Counted from the stretch's first letter, positions 1 to 5,334 are shown. The stretch is DNA of 8,842 nt from an uncultured Phenylobacterium sp. (GCA_945952175.1 CAMFHW010000143.1:1-8842), one strand, 5' to 3'. Notes: generated from the letters alone by a model not told the origin. Translations and numbers: made by a program.

Positions 1-1
1 G

Positions 2-118
2 GTGGAGATGGTGGCGGAGATCGAGCTGTTCGGCCAGGGCACGACCCGCTCGGACGTGTCCAACGCCTATTTCGCGGCGCTGCTGGAGAAGTTCCAGCGC
101 GGGGAGATGACGGCCTAG
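2..118 (+). CDS. C-terminal fragment of an unidentified protein (5' end outside window)
   Basis: An open frame enters from the left edge and ends in TAG at 116-118, giving 38 residues that finish ...ALLEKFQRGEMTA. The piece looks helical and is rich in Glu, Ala and Leu. It has no recognisable motif, so I cannot name the family. Internal ATG codons exist, but no ribosome binding site is visible before them and the frame is open to the edge, so this is most simply the end of a longer gene. Its stop overlaps the stop of the opposing gene at 115-483 through a shared CTAG, which supports it being a real terminus rather than a chance frame. Confidence 0.55.
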   Translation: MEMVAEIELFGQGTTRSDVSNAYFAALLEKFQRGEMTA

Positions 119-483
119 CGGGCCAGGGTCGGGGTCCAGGCGACGGACTTGTTGGCGATGTTGCCGTGCTGGCCGCGGATCACCTCGCGCCGCGTGCTGG
201 CGGGGTGGCAGGTGTCGTCGGGATTGCCCGGATAGCCGCGGGGATGGCGGGCGCCGATATAGGCCTGCCAGCGCGGGATGAGATCGTCGTCGCCCATGTC
301 GGTGGTGAAGTTGGGCGTCATGTAGACGGGCCCGTCGGCGCCCATGGTATAATTGTCCTGGTCGAGCTGGGGCACGGTGCGCACGGCGACGCAGAAGACC
401 TGCCTCTGCGTCTCCGCATGGGCGGGCGGGGCGAAGGCTAGGGCCAGGGCGGCCGCCGTGCAGGTCGCGAACTTCGATCCCAT
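115..483 (-). CDS. Small secreted protein of unknown function (122 aa)
   Basis: The frame encodes 122 residues. An N-terminal signal peptide has a basic start (MGSK), a hydrophobic Ala/Leu core and a probable cleavage after A-H-A near residue 23. The mature part of about 99 residues holds two cysteines (C31 and C92) that could form a disulfide in the periplasm, and is rich in Pro, Asp and Thr. ATG 481-483 is chosen because GGGGAGG lies 8 bases upstream and because the signal peptide starts exactly there; the frame stays open much further upstream, but that part runs antisense through the neighbouring genes. I do not recognise the family and assign no reaction. The TAG stop overlaps the stop of the opposing gene by three bases. 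Confidence 0.72.
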   Translation of the reverse strand: MGSKFATCTAAALALAFAPPAHAETQRQVFCVAVRTVPQLDQDNYTMGADGPVYMTPNFTTDMGDDDLIPRWQAYIGARHPRGYPGNPDDTCHPASTRREVIRGQHGNIANKSVAWTPTLAR

Positions 484-567
484 CTGAGACGCCTCCCCGG
501 AGAACTTGTTTTGGCGAAGCTTATCGCGCCGCGCGGGAAGGTCCACAGGCGTTGCGAGGAGAGGCGG

Positions 568-744
568 ATGCAGCGGGTGGTGGTGCTGGGTTGCGGCGGG
601 GCCGGCAAGACCCGCTTCGCCCGCGCGCTCGCGCAGCGGATCGAGCGCTTGCGCCGCGAGCACGGGCCGGGGGCGCCGGTCGTCACCTTGCGCACCGACC
701 GCGAGGTCGCCGCGTTCCTTGCCCAGGCGCAGCGGGGACCCTAG
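568..744 (+). CDS. Internally deleted P-loop (nucleotide kinase / FlaR-like) ATPase remnant, 58 aa
   Basis: The ORF starts at ATG 568 behind GAGGAGAGG (556-564) and ends in TAG at 742-744. It begins MQRVVVLGCGGAGKTRFARA, a beta strand followed by a full Walker A motif (GCGGAGKT, residues 8-15). From about residue 25 it reads like the far C-terminus of the same family: IERLRREHGPGAPVVTLRT, then REVAAFL. As I recall, full-length members (small AAA/adenylate-kinase-like or 'DNA topology modulation FlaR-like' proteins) have about 170 residues, with the core strands, lid and Walker B region between these two ends. That middle, roughly 110 residues, is missing here with the frame kept; the junction is near bases 631-645. 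The product probably cannot fold as a kinase and may be a decayed gene. The alternative is a genuine mini-protein. The homology is recalled, not searched. Confidence 0.6.
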   Translation: MQRVVVLGCGGAGKTRFARALAQRIERLRREHGPGAPVVTLRTDREVAAFLAQAQRGP

Positions 745-782
745 GCGGCGGAGGGGCCAGTCGTCCTTGGGTGCGCGTGCGG

Positions 783-799
783 CCGCCTCGGACAGGCGG
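783..799. terminator. Small GC-rich hairpin between two convergent genes
   Basis: CCGCCT (783-788) and AGGCGG (794-799) form a perfect 6-bp stem around a 5-base loop. It sits just downstream of the P-loop ORF stop (744) and just past the stop of the opposing hydrolase gene (801-803). The position suits a terminator for the plus-strand gene, or for both. No T-run follows on either strand, so intrinsic termination is uncertain and the structure could be chance in such GC-rich DNA. Confidence 0.3.
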
Positions 800-800
800 G

Positions 801-1802
801 TTAGCCAGGGGGCAGCTTGGGTGTCCAGCCGGTGCGGAAGCGACCGGTGTTGTCGGTGGCCCAGCCTTCGCTCGACGCGCTGGGCGGGCGGGTGTCGATG
901 AGAGTCTCCACAAACGTCCCGACCGCGATCCGCTTGTCGGACCAGCCGTTGGCGAATTCCGTGCCCGCCTCCCAGCCGACCGGCAGATAGTCGCCGTGGT
1001 CCTGACCCTCTTCGGGACGGATCGCGTACCACTCCGTCTTGCCCGGGAAGGGCGAGCCGGCCTTGAAGGCGGGACCGAAGCGGCCGAGCGCGCGCCCGTT
1101 GCCGCCATAGCCCCACCACAGGGCGTTCTCGATGAGGTCGCCGGCGACGAAGACGCCGCTGAGCACGGTGTCCTTGGTCGAGGACAGGACGACGATGCGG
1201 CGCAGGGCGGCCACCGCGCCGGCATAGCGCGGATTGTCGAGGGTGTTGTCGGCCACGGCGGCGGCCATGGTCACGGCCGTGTCGAAGGGGAAGTCCGGAC
1301 GCCTGGCGATCGTCTGGCGGACCGTCTCCAGCATGGCGCGGGCGCCCAGGCTGTGGGTGACGAACGAGACGTCGGCGGCCTGGAAGGCGCTGCTGATCAG
1401 GAATTCCGCGAAGCGTCCGCCGGCCGTGGTCACATGGTCGATGGCCTTGAACCAGCTGGTGACGATGAAGCCGTCGCCCGGCCAGAGCACCGGCACGACG
1501 AGGTCGGCGGCGGTGATCCGCATGGCCAGGTAGCCGAGGGCCTCGAACTCCTGGGCGGCCGGGCCGCCGCCCTTCACGCCGTGGTCCACATTGACGTTGA
1601 ACCCGTGGATCACGAAGCAGACGCGCTTGCCGCGGAACACCTCGCCCACCTGGTCCCAGGGCACCCAGTCGGCGCCGGTCAGCCGCGCCTGGAGCCAGGG
1701 CGTGTTCCGGTCGACCTCGGCGAGGCGATAGACGTGGGCGGCCGTGACGCCCGTGCTGCTCGAGGCGATGTCGCGCAGGGACAGGTAGTAGAGCTCGCTC
1801 AT
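801..1802 (-). CDS. Cytoplasmic alpha/beta hydrolase (DUF900-like esterase/lipase fold), 333 aa
   Basis: The protein has an alpha/beta-hydrolase core. A strand followed by FVIHGFNVN (residues 63-71) supplies the HG oxyanion-hole motif. FVTHSLGARAML (147-158) is the nucleophile elbow, with Ser151 in an H-S-L-G variant of G-x-S-x-G. Asp211 in SSTKDTVLS and His269 in QDHGDYLP are good candidates for the rest of the triad. There is no signal peptide or membrane segment, so it should act in the cytoplasm, presumably hydrolysing an ester or related bond; the substrate is unknown. The layout resembles DUF900-type serine hydrolases. ATG 1800-1802 starts four bases after the stop of the upstream membrane-protein gene, which implies one transcript and probably coupled translation. 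AAGG lies 9 bases before the start. The triad appears complete. Fold assignment is firm, subfamily less so. Confidence 0.82.
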   Translation of the reverse strand: MSELYYLSLRDIASSSTGVTAAHVYRLAEVDRNTPWLQARLTGADWVPWDQVGEVFRGKRVCFVIHGFNVNVDHGVKGGGPAAQEFEALGYLAMRITAADLVVPVLWPGDGFIVTSWFKAIDHVTTAGGRFAEFLISSAFQAADVSFVTHSLGARAMLETVRQTIARRPDFPFDTAVTMAAAVADNTLDNPRYAGAVAALRRIVVLSSTKDTVLSGVFVAGDLIENALWWGYGGNGRALGRFGPAFKAGSPFPGKTEWYAIRPEEGQDHGDYLPVGWEAGTEFANGWSDKRIAVGTFVETLIDTRPPSASSEGWATDNTGRFRTGWTPKLPPG

Positions 1803-1806
1803 CCGG

Positions 1807-2655
1807 TTAGGCCTTGGCGCCGCCGCGCAGCTTGCCCAGGGCGTTCAGGGCGTCGGACAGCGAGCTCGACAGGTCCTTGGCGACCGGCGCCAGCGGCACG
1901 GCCGCGAGGCCGACGACCAGGGCCAGCAGCCAGCCATCCGCCTTGCCGTCTCCGCCCGCGGTCGCGGCGTGATAGCCGAGCGACAGGCCGATCGCGACCA
2001 CGGCGGCCCAGAGACGGGCGCGGGCCTGATAGATCTCCTCGGCGAGCTCGAACGCCGCGTCGACCCGGGTGTCGAGGGCGGTGGCGAAACGGGCGGCGAG
2101 GGCCTGGGCCGCGGCGACCGCCTCCGGCATCGGGGCCGTTTCCTCGGCGCCGCCGCGCTTCTCGGCGGTCAACGCCTCGGCGAGGGCCGCCGTCTGGTCC
2201 TTGGGCAGGCCCCAGACCGCGGCGATGACGTCCTGGGCCGCCTGTGGGGCCAGGAACGGCAGGCCGAGGCGCACGCCCTGGCGGATGGTCTCGGGCGCCT
2301 CGCCCTGGCTGCGTCCGGCGCGGTACTGCTGGCGCAGGATCCGGTCGTACTCGTCGCCGTAGGAGACGATGAGGGCGGGGGCCAACTGGCGGGCGAGCCG
2401 GCGGACCTTGCCGAAGCCCACATAGGGCAGGCCGATCGCGGCCCGGCGCGGCGGCTCTTCCGGCTCGGAACCGGGGGGCGCCCCATCGTCGGTGCGCGGC
2501 GCCTTCGCCCGTTGAGGGCCGAAGCGGGGCAGGGGGATGTCGAACACGAACAGGGCCTTGCCCACCGCATCGACGATCCCGAATGACGCGATGCCCAGAG
2601 CGCCGATCGCGGCGATGAGGACCGGGATGTCCTCAAGCTTGACTGGACCCAGCAT
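1807..2655 (-). CDS. Membrane protein of unknown function (282 aa), first gene of the hydrolase operon
   Basis: Three hydrophobic stretches are visible: residues about 10-36 (starting IPVLIAAIGALGIASF), 214-233 and 241-258. They flank a soluble middle of roughly 175 residues that has a Pro/Glu-rich low-complexity linker (about 51-71) and several Ala/Glu-rich helices. The final 25 residues are soluble and Ser/Leu/Ala-rich. I do not recognise the family. The start is set at ATG 2653-2655 because GGAGGGG lies 6 bases upstream; the in-frame GTG at 2713-2715 would add 20 residues but has no binding site and falls in a promoter-like patch. The hydrolase gene begins four bases after this stop, so the two probably work together, for example with this protein placing the hydrolase near the inner membrane. 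That role is inference from spacing only. Confidence 0.75.
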   Translation of the reverse strand: MLGPVKLEDIPVLIAAIGALGIASFGIVDAVGKALFVFDIPLPRFGPQRAKAPRTDDGAPPGSEPEEPPRRAAIGLPYVGFGKVRRLARQLAPALIVSYGDEYDRILRQQYRAGRSQGEAPETIRQGVRLGLPFLAPQAAQDVIAAVWGLPKDQTAALAEALTAEKRGGAEETAPMPEAVAAAQALAARFATALDTRVDAAFELAEEIYQARARLWAAVVAIGLSLGYHAATAGGDGKADGWLLALVVGLAAVPLAPVAKDLSSSLSDALNALGKLRGGAKA

Positions 2656-2661
2656 CGGCCG

Positions 2662-2668
2662 CCCCTCC
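2662..2668 (-). promoter_or_regulatory. Shine-Dalgarno sequence deciding the start of the 282-aa membrane protein
   Basis: Read on the minus strand this is GGAGGGG, six bases before ATG 2653-2655. The longer in-frame GTG start at 2713-2715 has no comparable site, so the shorter protein is preferred. Confidence 0.65.
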
Positions 2669-2713
2669 AGATGCAGTTCGCGCGGCGCGCCGGACGTCTC
2701 GCCGCCGAGCGCC

Positions 2714-2741
2714 ACTATGAGATTGTTTCAGCAACATGCAA
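2714..2741 (-). promoter_or_regulatory. Possible promoter for the membrane protein / hydrolase operon
   Basis: In an AT-richer patch between the radical SAM stop and the membrane-protein start, the minus strand reads TTGCAT (2741-2736), a 16-base spacer, then CATAGT (2719-2714), matching four of six -10 consensus bases but only three of six at -35. Transcription from it would leave a leader of about 50 bases before ATG 2655. A short direct repeat, GCAAC-AT-GCAAC (2731-2742 on the plus strand), overlaps the -35 element and could be a protein-binding site. The match is weak, and much of the support is that it lies in the only AT-rich stretch nearby. Confidence 0.3.
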
Positions 2742-2777
2742 CTCTGGCGAGCTTGACCATGGCGGCGGCGACCGAGG

Positions 2778-3788
2778 TCAATCCAAGCCCGCGAACAGGT
2801 CGCCCTGGTCGCCGGCGCGGGTGGGCGGGCGAAACCGGGAGAGGTCGAGTTCGGGCATGGCCTTGTCGAGCCCGAGCCGCCTGCGCGCGGCGTTGAAGCG
2901 CTGGGCCATCAGGTCGGCGATCGGGCCTTCGCCCCGCATGCGGGTCCGCCACTCGGCGTCGTAGTCCTTGCCGCCGCGCATCTGGCGCACCAGGGACATG
3001 ACCCGGCCGGCGCGATCGGGATGGTCGGTGGCCAGCCACTCGCGGAACAGGTCCTTGATCTCCAGCGGCAGGCGCAGCGCCACATAGCCCGCGCCGCCGG
3101 CGCCCGCCTCGGCGGCGCGCTCGAGCACCGCCTCCATCTCGTGGTCGTTGAGGCCGGGGATCGAGGGGGCGAACATCACGAAGGTCGGCACGCCGGCCGC
3201 CGACAGGGCCTTGATCGCGCCGATGCGCCGCTCGGGCGTAGCCGCGCGCGGCTCCATGCTGCGGGCGAGCCTGCGGTCGAGCGTGGTGACCGAGACGGCG
3301 ACGCGGACGAGGTTGCGCTCGGCCATGGGGCGCAGGACGTCGAGGTCGCGCAGGATCAGGGCCGACTTGGTGATCACCGAGCACGGGTGATTGAAGCGCG
3401 ACAGCACCTCCAGCACCTGGCGGGTCACGCGCAGGACCCGCTCCTGCGGCTGATAGGGATCCGTGTTGCCGCCGATGTGGATGACCAGCGGCTGGTAGGT
3501 CTTGCGGCGCAGCTCGGCGTCGAGGAGCTGGGCGGCGTGCGGCTTGAAGAACAGCTTGGATTCGAAGTCGAGGCCCGGCGAAAGGCCCATATAGGCGTGG
3601 GCGATGATCACCCGCGCGGTCTCGGCGGTCAGGGTGGTCTTGAGCTGCCGAGGCTCGGCGTCCTCGGCGGTCCAGCCGTCGTCGAAGGCCTCGCGGGCCT
3701 GGCTCTCATAGCGCCCCGAACCGTTGGAGCGCGCGCCGCGGCCGCGCATGGGCGGTGGAGGCGGGAGTTGCTGGGAGAAGCTGGCCAT
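2778..3788 (-). CDS. PA0069-family (SplB-like) radical SAM protein lacking its iron-sulfur cluster segment, 336 aa
   Basis: Most of the protein matches what I recall of PA0069-type radical SAM proteins, which are distantly related to spore photoproduct lyase. Visible blocks are RGRGARSNGSGRYE (15-28), REAFDDGW (32-39), HAYMGLSPGLDFESKLF (64-80), GGNTDPYQPQERVLR (106-120), VITKSALILRDLD (138-150), VAVSVTTLD (163-171), EPRAATPERR (179-188), PSIPGLNDHE (208-217), LRLPLEIKDLFREWL (238-252) and RQMRGGKDYD (268-277). In the family a segment ending in a CxxxCxxC motif stands immediately before HAY. Here VIIA (60-63) is joined directly to HAYMGL, and the whole protein has one cysteine (C136). About 31 residues (about 93 bases) appear to be missing in frame at 3599/3600. 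Without the motif no [4Fe-4S] cluster should form, so SAM cleavage is not expected. ATG 3786-3788 is the best start; M14 has no binding site. A LexA box lies 24 bases upstream. Confidence 0.85.
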   Translation of the reverse strand: MASFSQQLPPPPPMRGRGARSNGSGRYESQAREAFDDGWTAEDAEPRQLKTTLTAETARVIIAHAYMGLSPGLDFESKLFFKPHAAQLLDAELRRKTYQPLVIHIGGNTDPYQPQERVLRVTRQVLEVLSRFNHPCSVITKSALILRDLDVLRPMAERNLVRVAVSVTTLDRRLARSMEPRAATPERRIGAIKALSAAGVPTFVMFAPSIPGLNDHEMEAVLERAAEAGAGGAGYVALRLPLEIKDLFREWLATDHPDRAGRVMSLVRQMRGGKDYDAEWRTRMRGEGPIADLMAQRFNAARRRLGLDKAMPELDLSRFRPPTRAGDQGDLFAGLD

Positions 3789-3811
3789 GCCTCATCCAAG
3801 CGCGAAGACGA

Positions 3812-3826
3812 GAACAAAACAAGAAC
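3812..3826 (-). promoter_or_regulatory. LexA (SOS) box, GTTC-N7-GTTC
   Basis: On the minus strand the bases read GTTCTTGTTTTGTTC, a perfect match to the alphaproteobacterial LexA operator GTTC-N7-GTTC, including the T-rich spacer common in Caulobacter-type boxes. It lies 24 bases upstream of the radical SAM start and 39 bases upstream of the divergent glycosyltransferase-like start, so LexA bound here could repress either or both. The orientation and closeness favour the radical SAM gene, whose promoter could overlap the box. That would place the gene in the DNA-damage regulon, in line with the SplB-like (DNA photoproduct repair) relationship. I found no second GTTC-N7-GTTC in an intergenic region of the window. 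Confidence 0.72.
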
Positions 3827-3839
3827 TAACTTGACCCTT

Positions 3840-3851
3840 CGGCCGCGGCCG
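3840..3851. repeat. 12-bp perfect palindrome before the glycosyltransferase-like gene
   Basis: CGGCCGCGGCCG is a perfect 12-bp palindrome in the divergent intergenic region, 14 bases upstream of ATG 3866 and next to TTGACC (3831-3836). It could be a binding site, or simply chance in GC-rich DNA. Confidence 0.25.
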
Positions 3852-3865
3852 AGGCTTCTGCGGTC

Positions 3866-4315
3866 ATGTTGTCGGTCCTGATCCCCACCCATGATTCCGC
3901 GGTCGAGCTGCCGGTTCTGCTCGCGGCCCTGGTGCCGGCGGCGGTGGACGGCCTGGTGCGCGAGGTGATCTGCGCCGACGGCGGTTCCGGCGATGCGACG
4001 GCGGCGATCTGCGAGGACGCCGGCGCGCGCATGGTGGCGGGGGGGCTTGCGGCGGCGGCGGCGGCGGCCAGGTCCGACTGGGTGCTGGTGCTGCCGGTCG
4101 AGCTGCACCTGGCGCCGGACTGGGCCGAGACCGTGGCCGCGCACCTGGCGCGGGGGCGACGGCCCGCGGTGTTGCGGGCGCGGAGCCTCCTGGCGCGGCT
4201 GGGGGCCGGCCCGCAGGGGCTGCTGGCGGTGCGGGAGCAGGTCGCCGCGCGGCCCGAAACCCGGGAGGTCGCCGCGCTGGTGCGGGCGCTGGGACGCGGC
4301 GCCGTCAAGCTCTAG
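3866..4315 (+). CDS. Short GT2-like glycosyltransferase domain protein (149 aa), probably lacking the DXD motif
   Basis: The N-terminal half is a GT-A nucleotide-sugar-binding fold of GT2 type: MLSVLIPTHDSAVELPVLLA (1-20), then VREVICADGGSGDAT (31-45), the usual strand with the ADGGS turn, then EDAGARMV. Where GT2 enzymes carry an acidic DXD metal-binding motif after the W-x-L-x-L strand, this protein reads SDWVLVLPVELHLAPDW (70-86), with no DXD. At 149 residues it is also well below the usual 220 or more, ending soon after the core. It may be a specialised or inactive member; I recall similarly short relatives in Caulobacteraceae. Residues 62-68 are an all-Ala run encoded by (GCG)6GCC next to a G7 tract. 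ATG 3866 has only a distant GAGG (3851-3854). The gene diverges from the radical SAM gene across a LexA box. Confidence 0.72.
   Translation: MLSVLIPTHDSAVELPVLLAALVPAAVDGLVREVICADGGSGDATAAICEDAGARMVAGGLAAAAAAARSDWVLVLPVELHLAPDWAETVAAHLARGRRPAVLRARSLLARLGAGPQGLLAVREQVAARPETREVAALVRALGRGAVKL
4039..4068 (+). repeat. G7 tract and (GGC)6 simple repeat inside the glycosyltransferase-like gene
   Basis: Seven G residues (4039-4045) are followed by six GGC units (4051-4068), coding Gly-Gly-Leu and an Ala7 run. Changes in the triplet repeat stay in frame, while a slip in the G7 tract would truncate the protein. Confidence 0.7.
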
Positions 4316-4386
4316 CGGGGCGACACCGGTTGCAGGCCTTGCCATGGCGTGGTCGCGGGCGGACCTTCGGCTCAGTGATTCCGTCT

Positions 4387-4391
4387 GGAGG
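4387..4391 (+). promoter_or_regulatory. Shine-Dalgarno sequence deciding the start of the double winged-helix gene
   Basis: GGAGG lies 10 bases before ATG 4402. The frame is open upstream to a TTG at 4330 without a binding site, and the upstream part (WRGRGRTFGS...) looks non-coding, so ATG 4402 is preferred. ATG 4414 is a weaker alternative. Confidence 0.5.
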
Positions 4392-4401
4392 GCGGGCGCA
4401 G

Positions 4402-5334
4402 ATGCAGTCTCCGATGGTCAATTCGCCGGATCGGCGGCGCCAGGTGTGTCGCTTCGGCGTGGAGTTCCAGCTGGCCGTCGCGCGCCTGATCACCGAGGCC
4501 ATCGACCGCGATCTGCTCAGTTCGATGATCCTGCTCGCCATCGCGCGCGCCAACCTGCTGGAGGTGGCGCGCGATCCCGCGGCGATCGTGGACTACCAGG
4601 GCATGCAGGGCGTCGTGCCGGACGAGATGCGCCGGCCGGTCAGCGTCTACGCCATCGCCCGCGAGCTCAACACACCCTACGAGACCGTGCGCAGGCACGT
4701 GGTCCAGCTCAAGGAGGCGGGACTCTGCGAGAGCGTCGGGCGCGGGGTGGTGGCGCCGGGCCGGGTGTTCTTCACGCCGCGCTGGATGACCGCAGCCGAC
4801 CAGGCCTGGAAGCTGGCGGTGAAGCTGGTCGAGGACGCGGCGAGCTGCGGCATCGGCGGGGACGCCTTCGATTGGCCCGCCACGCCCGACGTGCGCCGGC
4901 AGGTCGCCCGGTCCAGCGTCGACTTCTTCCTGTCGGGTCTCAGCCTGGAGCGCCAGCCCAAGGACCTGGACGTGACCAGCGTGCTGGTCGCCCGCGCGAT
5001 CTCAGCCGCCAATATCCGCCACCTGACGGAGGATCCCGTGCGGGGGGCGATGTTCGCCGCGCTGAGCGAGATCCCGGAGGACGCCCAGCGCCGGCCGATC
5101 CGCGTCTATCCGATCTCCAAGTCGCTGGCCGTGCCCTACGACACCACGCGGCGGATCGCCAACAAGCTCGTGGCCAAGGGCATGGTCGAGCGGCATGAGG
5201 ACGGACTGATCGTGCCGACACGGGTGCTGAGCCTGCCGGTGGCGATGGACGGCTTCATCGAGTTCGCCGCCCTGACCGAGACGTTCCTGGCGCGGCTGGC
5301 CTCGCTGGGCGTGAAGCCGGGCGTGCCCGCCTAG
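4402..5334 (+). CDS. Tandem double winged-helix DNA-binding protein (310 aa), internally duplicated
   Basis: The protein consists of two homologous halves. Residues about 77-123 begin RRPVSVYAIARELNTPYETV and continue with RRHVVQLKEAGLCE; residues about 230-276 begin RRPIRVYPISKSLAVPYDTT and continue with RRIANKLVAKGMVE. They align without a gap over 47 positions with 19 identities. Each looks like a winged helix: an A/S-I/L-x-x-L-x-x-PYxT-x-RR recognition-helix pattern followed by a G-x-x-E-x(4)-G turn and a hydrophobic wing strand. Each is preceded by a helical stretch, which in the first half is unusually hydrophobic (LLSSMILLAIARANLL). No ligand or catalytic domain is recognisable, so a transcriptional regulator that binds DNA as a monomer with two heads, or as a dimer with four, is the reasonable inference. 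The target is unknown. It lies 86 bases after the glycosyltransferase-like gene and may share its transcript. Its stop shares a CTAG with the opposing transglycosylase gene. Confidence 0.75.
   Translation: MQSPMVNSPDRRRQVCRFGVEFQLAVARLITEAIDRDLLSSMILLAIARANLLEVARDPAAIVDYQGMQGVVPDEMRRPVSVYAIARELNTPYETVRRHVVQLKEAGLCESVGRGVVAPGRVFFTPRWMTAADQAWKLAVKLVEDAASCGIGGDAFDWPATPDVRRQVARSSVDFFLSGLSLERQPKDLDVTSVLVARAISAANIRHLTEDPVRGAMFAALSEIPEDAQRRPIRVYPISKSLAVPYDTTRRIANKLVAKGMVERHEDGLIVPTRVLSLPVAMDGFIEFAALTETFLARLASLGVKPGVPA

Noticed and set aside
511..567. Upstream TTG start for the P-loop ORF
   Set aside because: No binding site precedes it. ATG 568 directly follows GAGGAGAGG and begins with the expected first beta strand.
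484..1119. N-terminal extension of the secreted protein frame up to 1119
   Set aside because: The extension is antisense to the P-loop ORF and the hydrolase region and is Arg/Ala-rich. The signal peptide and ribosome binding site place the start at 483.
552..2228. Long plus-strand open frame (558 codons) across the hydrolase and membrane-protein genes
   Set aside because: It runs antisense to two genes with clear domains and membrane segments, and its product is Arg/Gly/Pro-rich low-complexity sequence with no motif. Long shadow frames are expected in very GC-rich DNA.
3021..3881. Plus-strand open frame of 286 codons opposite the radical SAM gene
   Set aside because: It is antisense to a protein with many conserved blocks, and shows no domain or ribosome binding site of its own.
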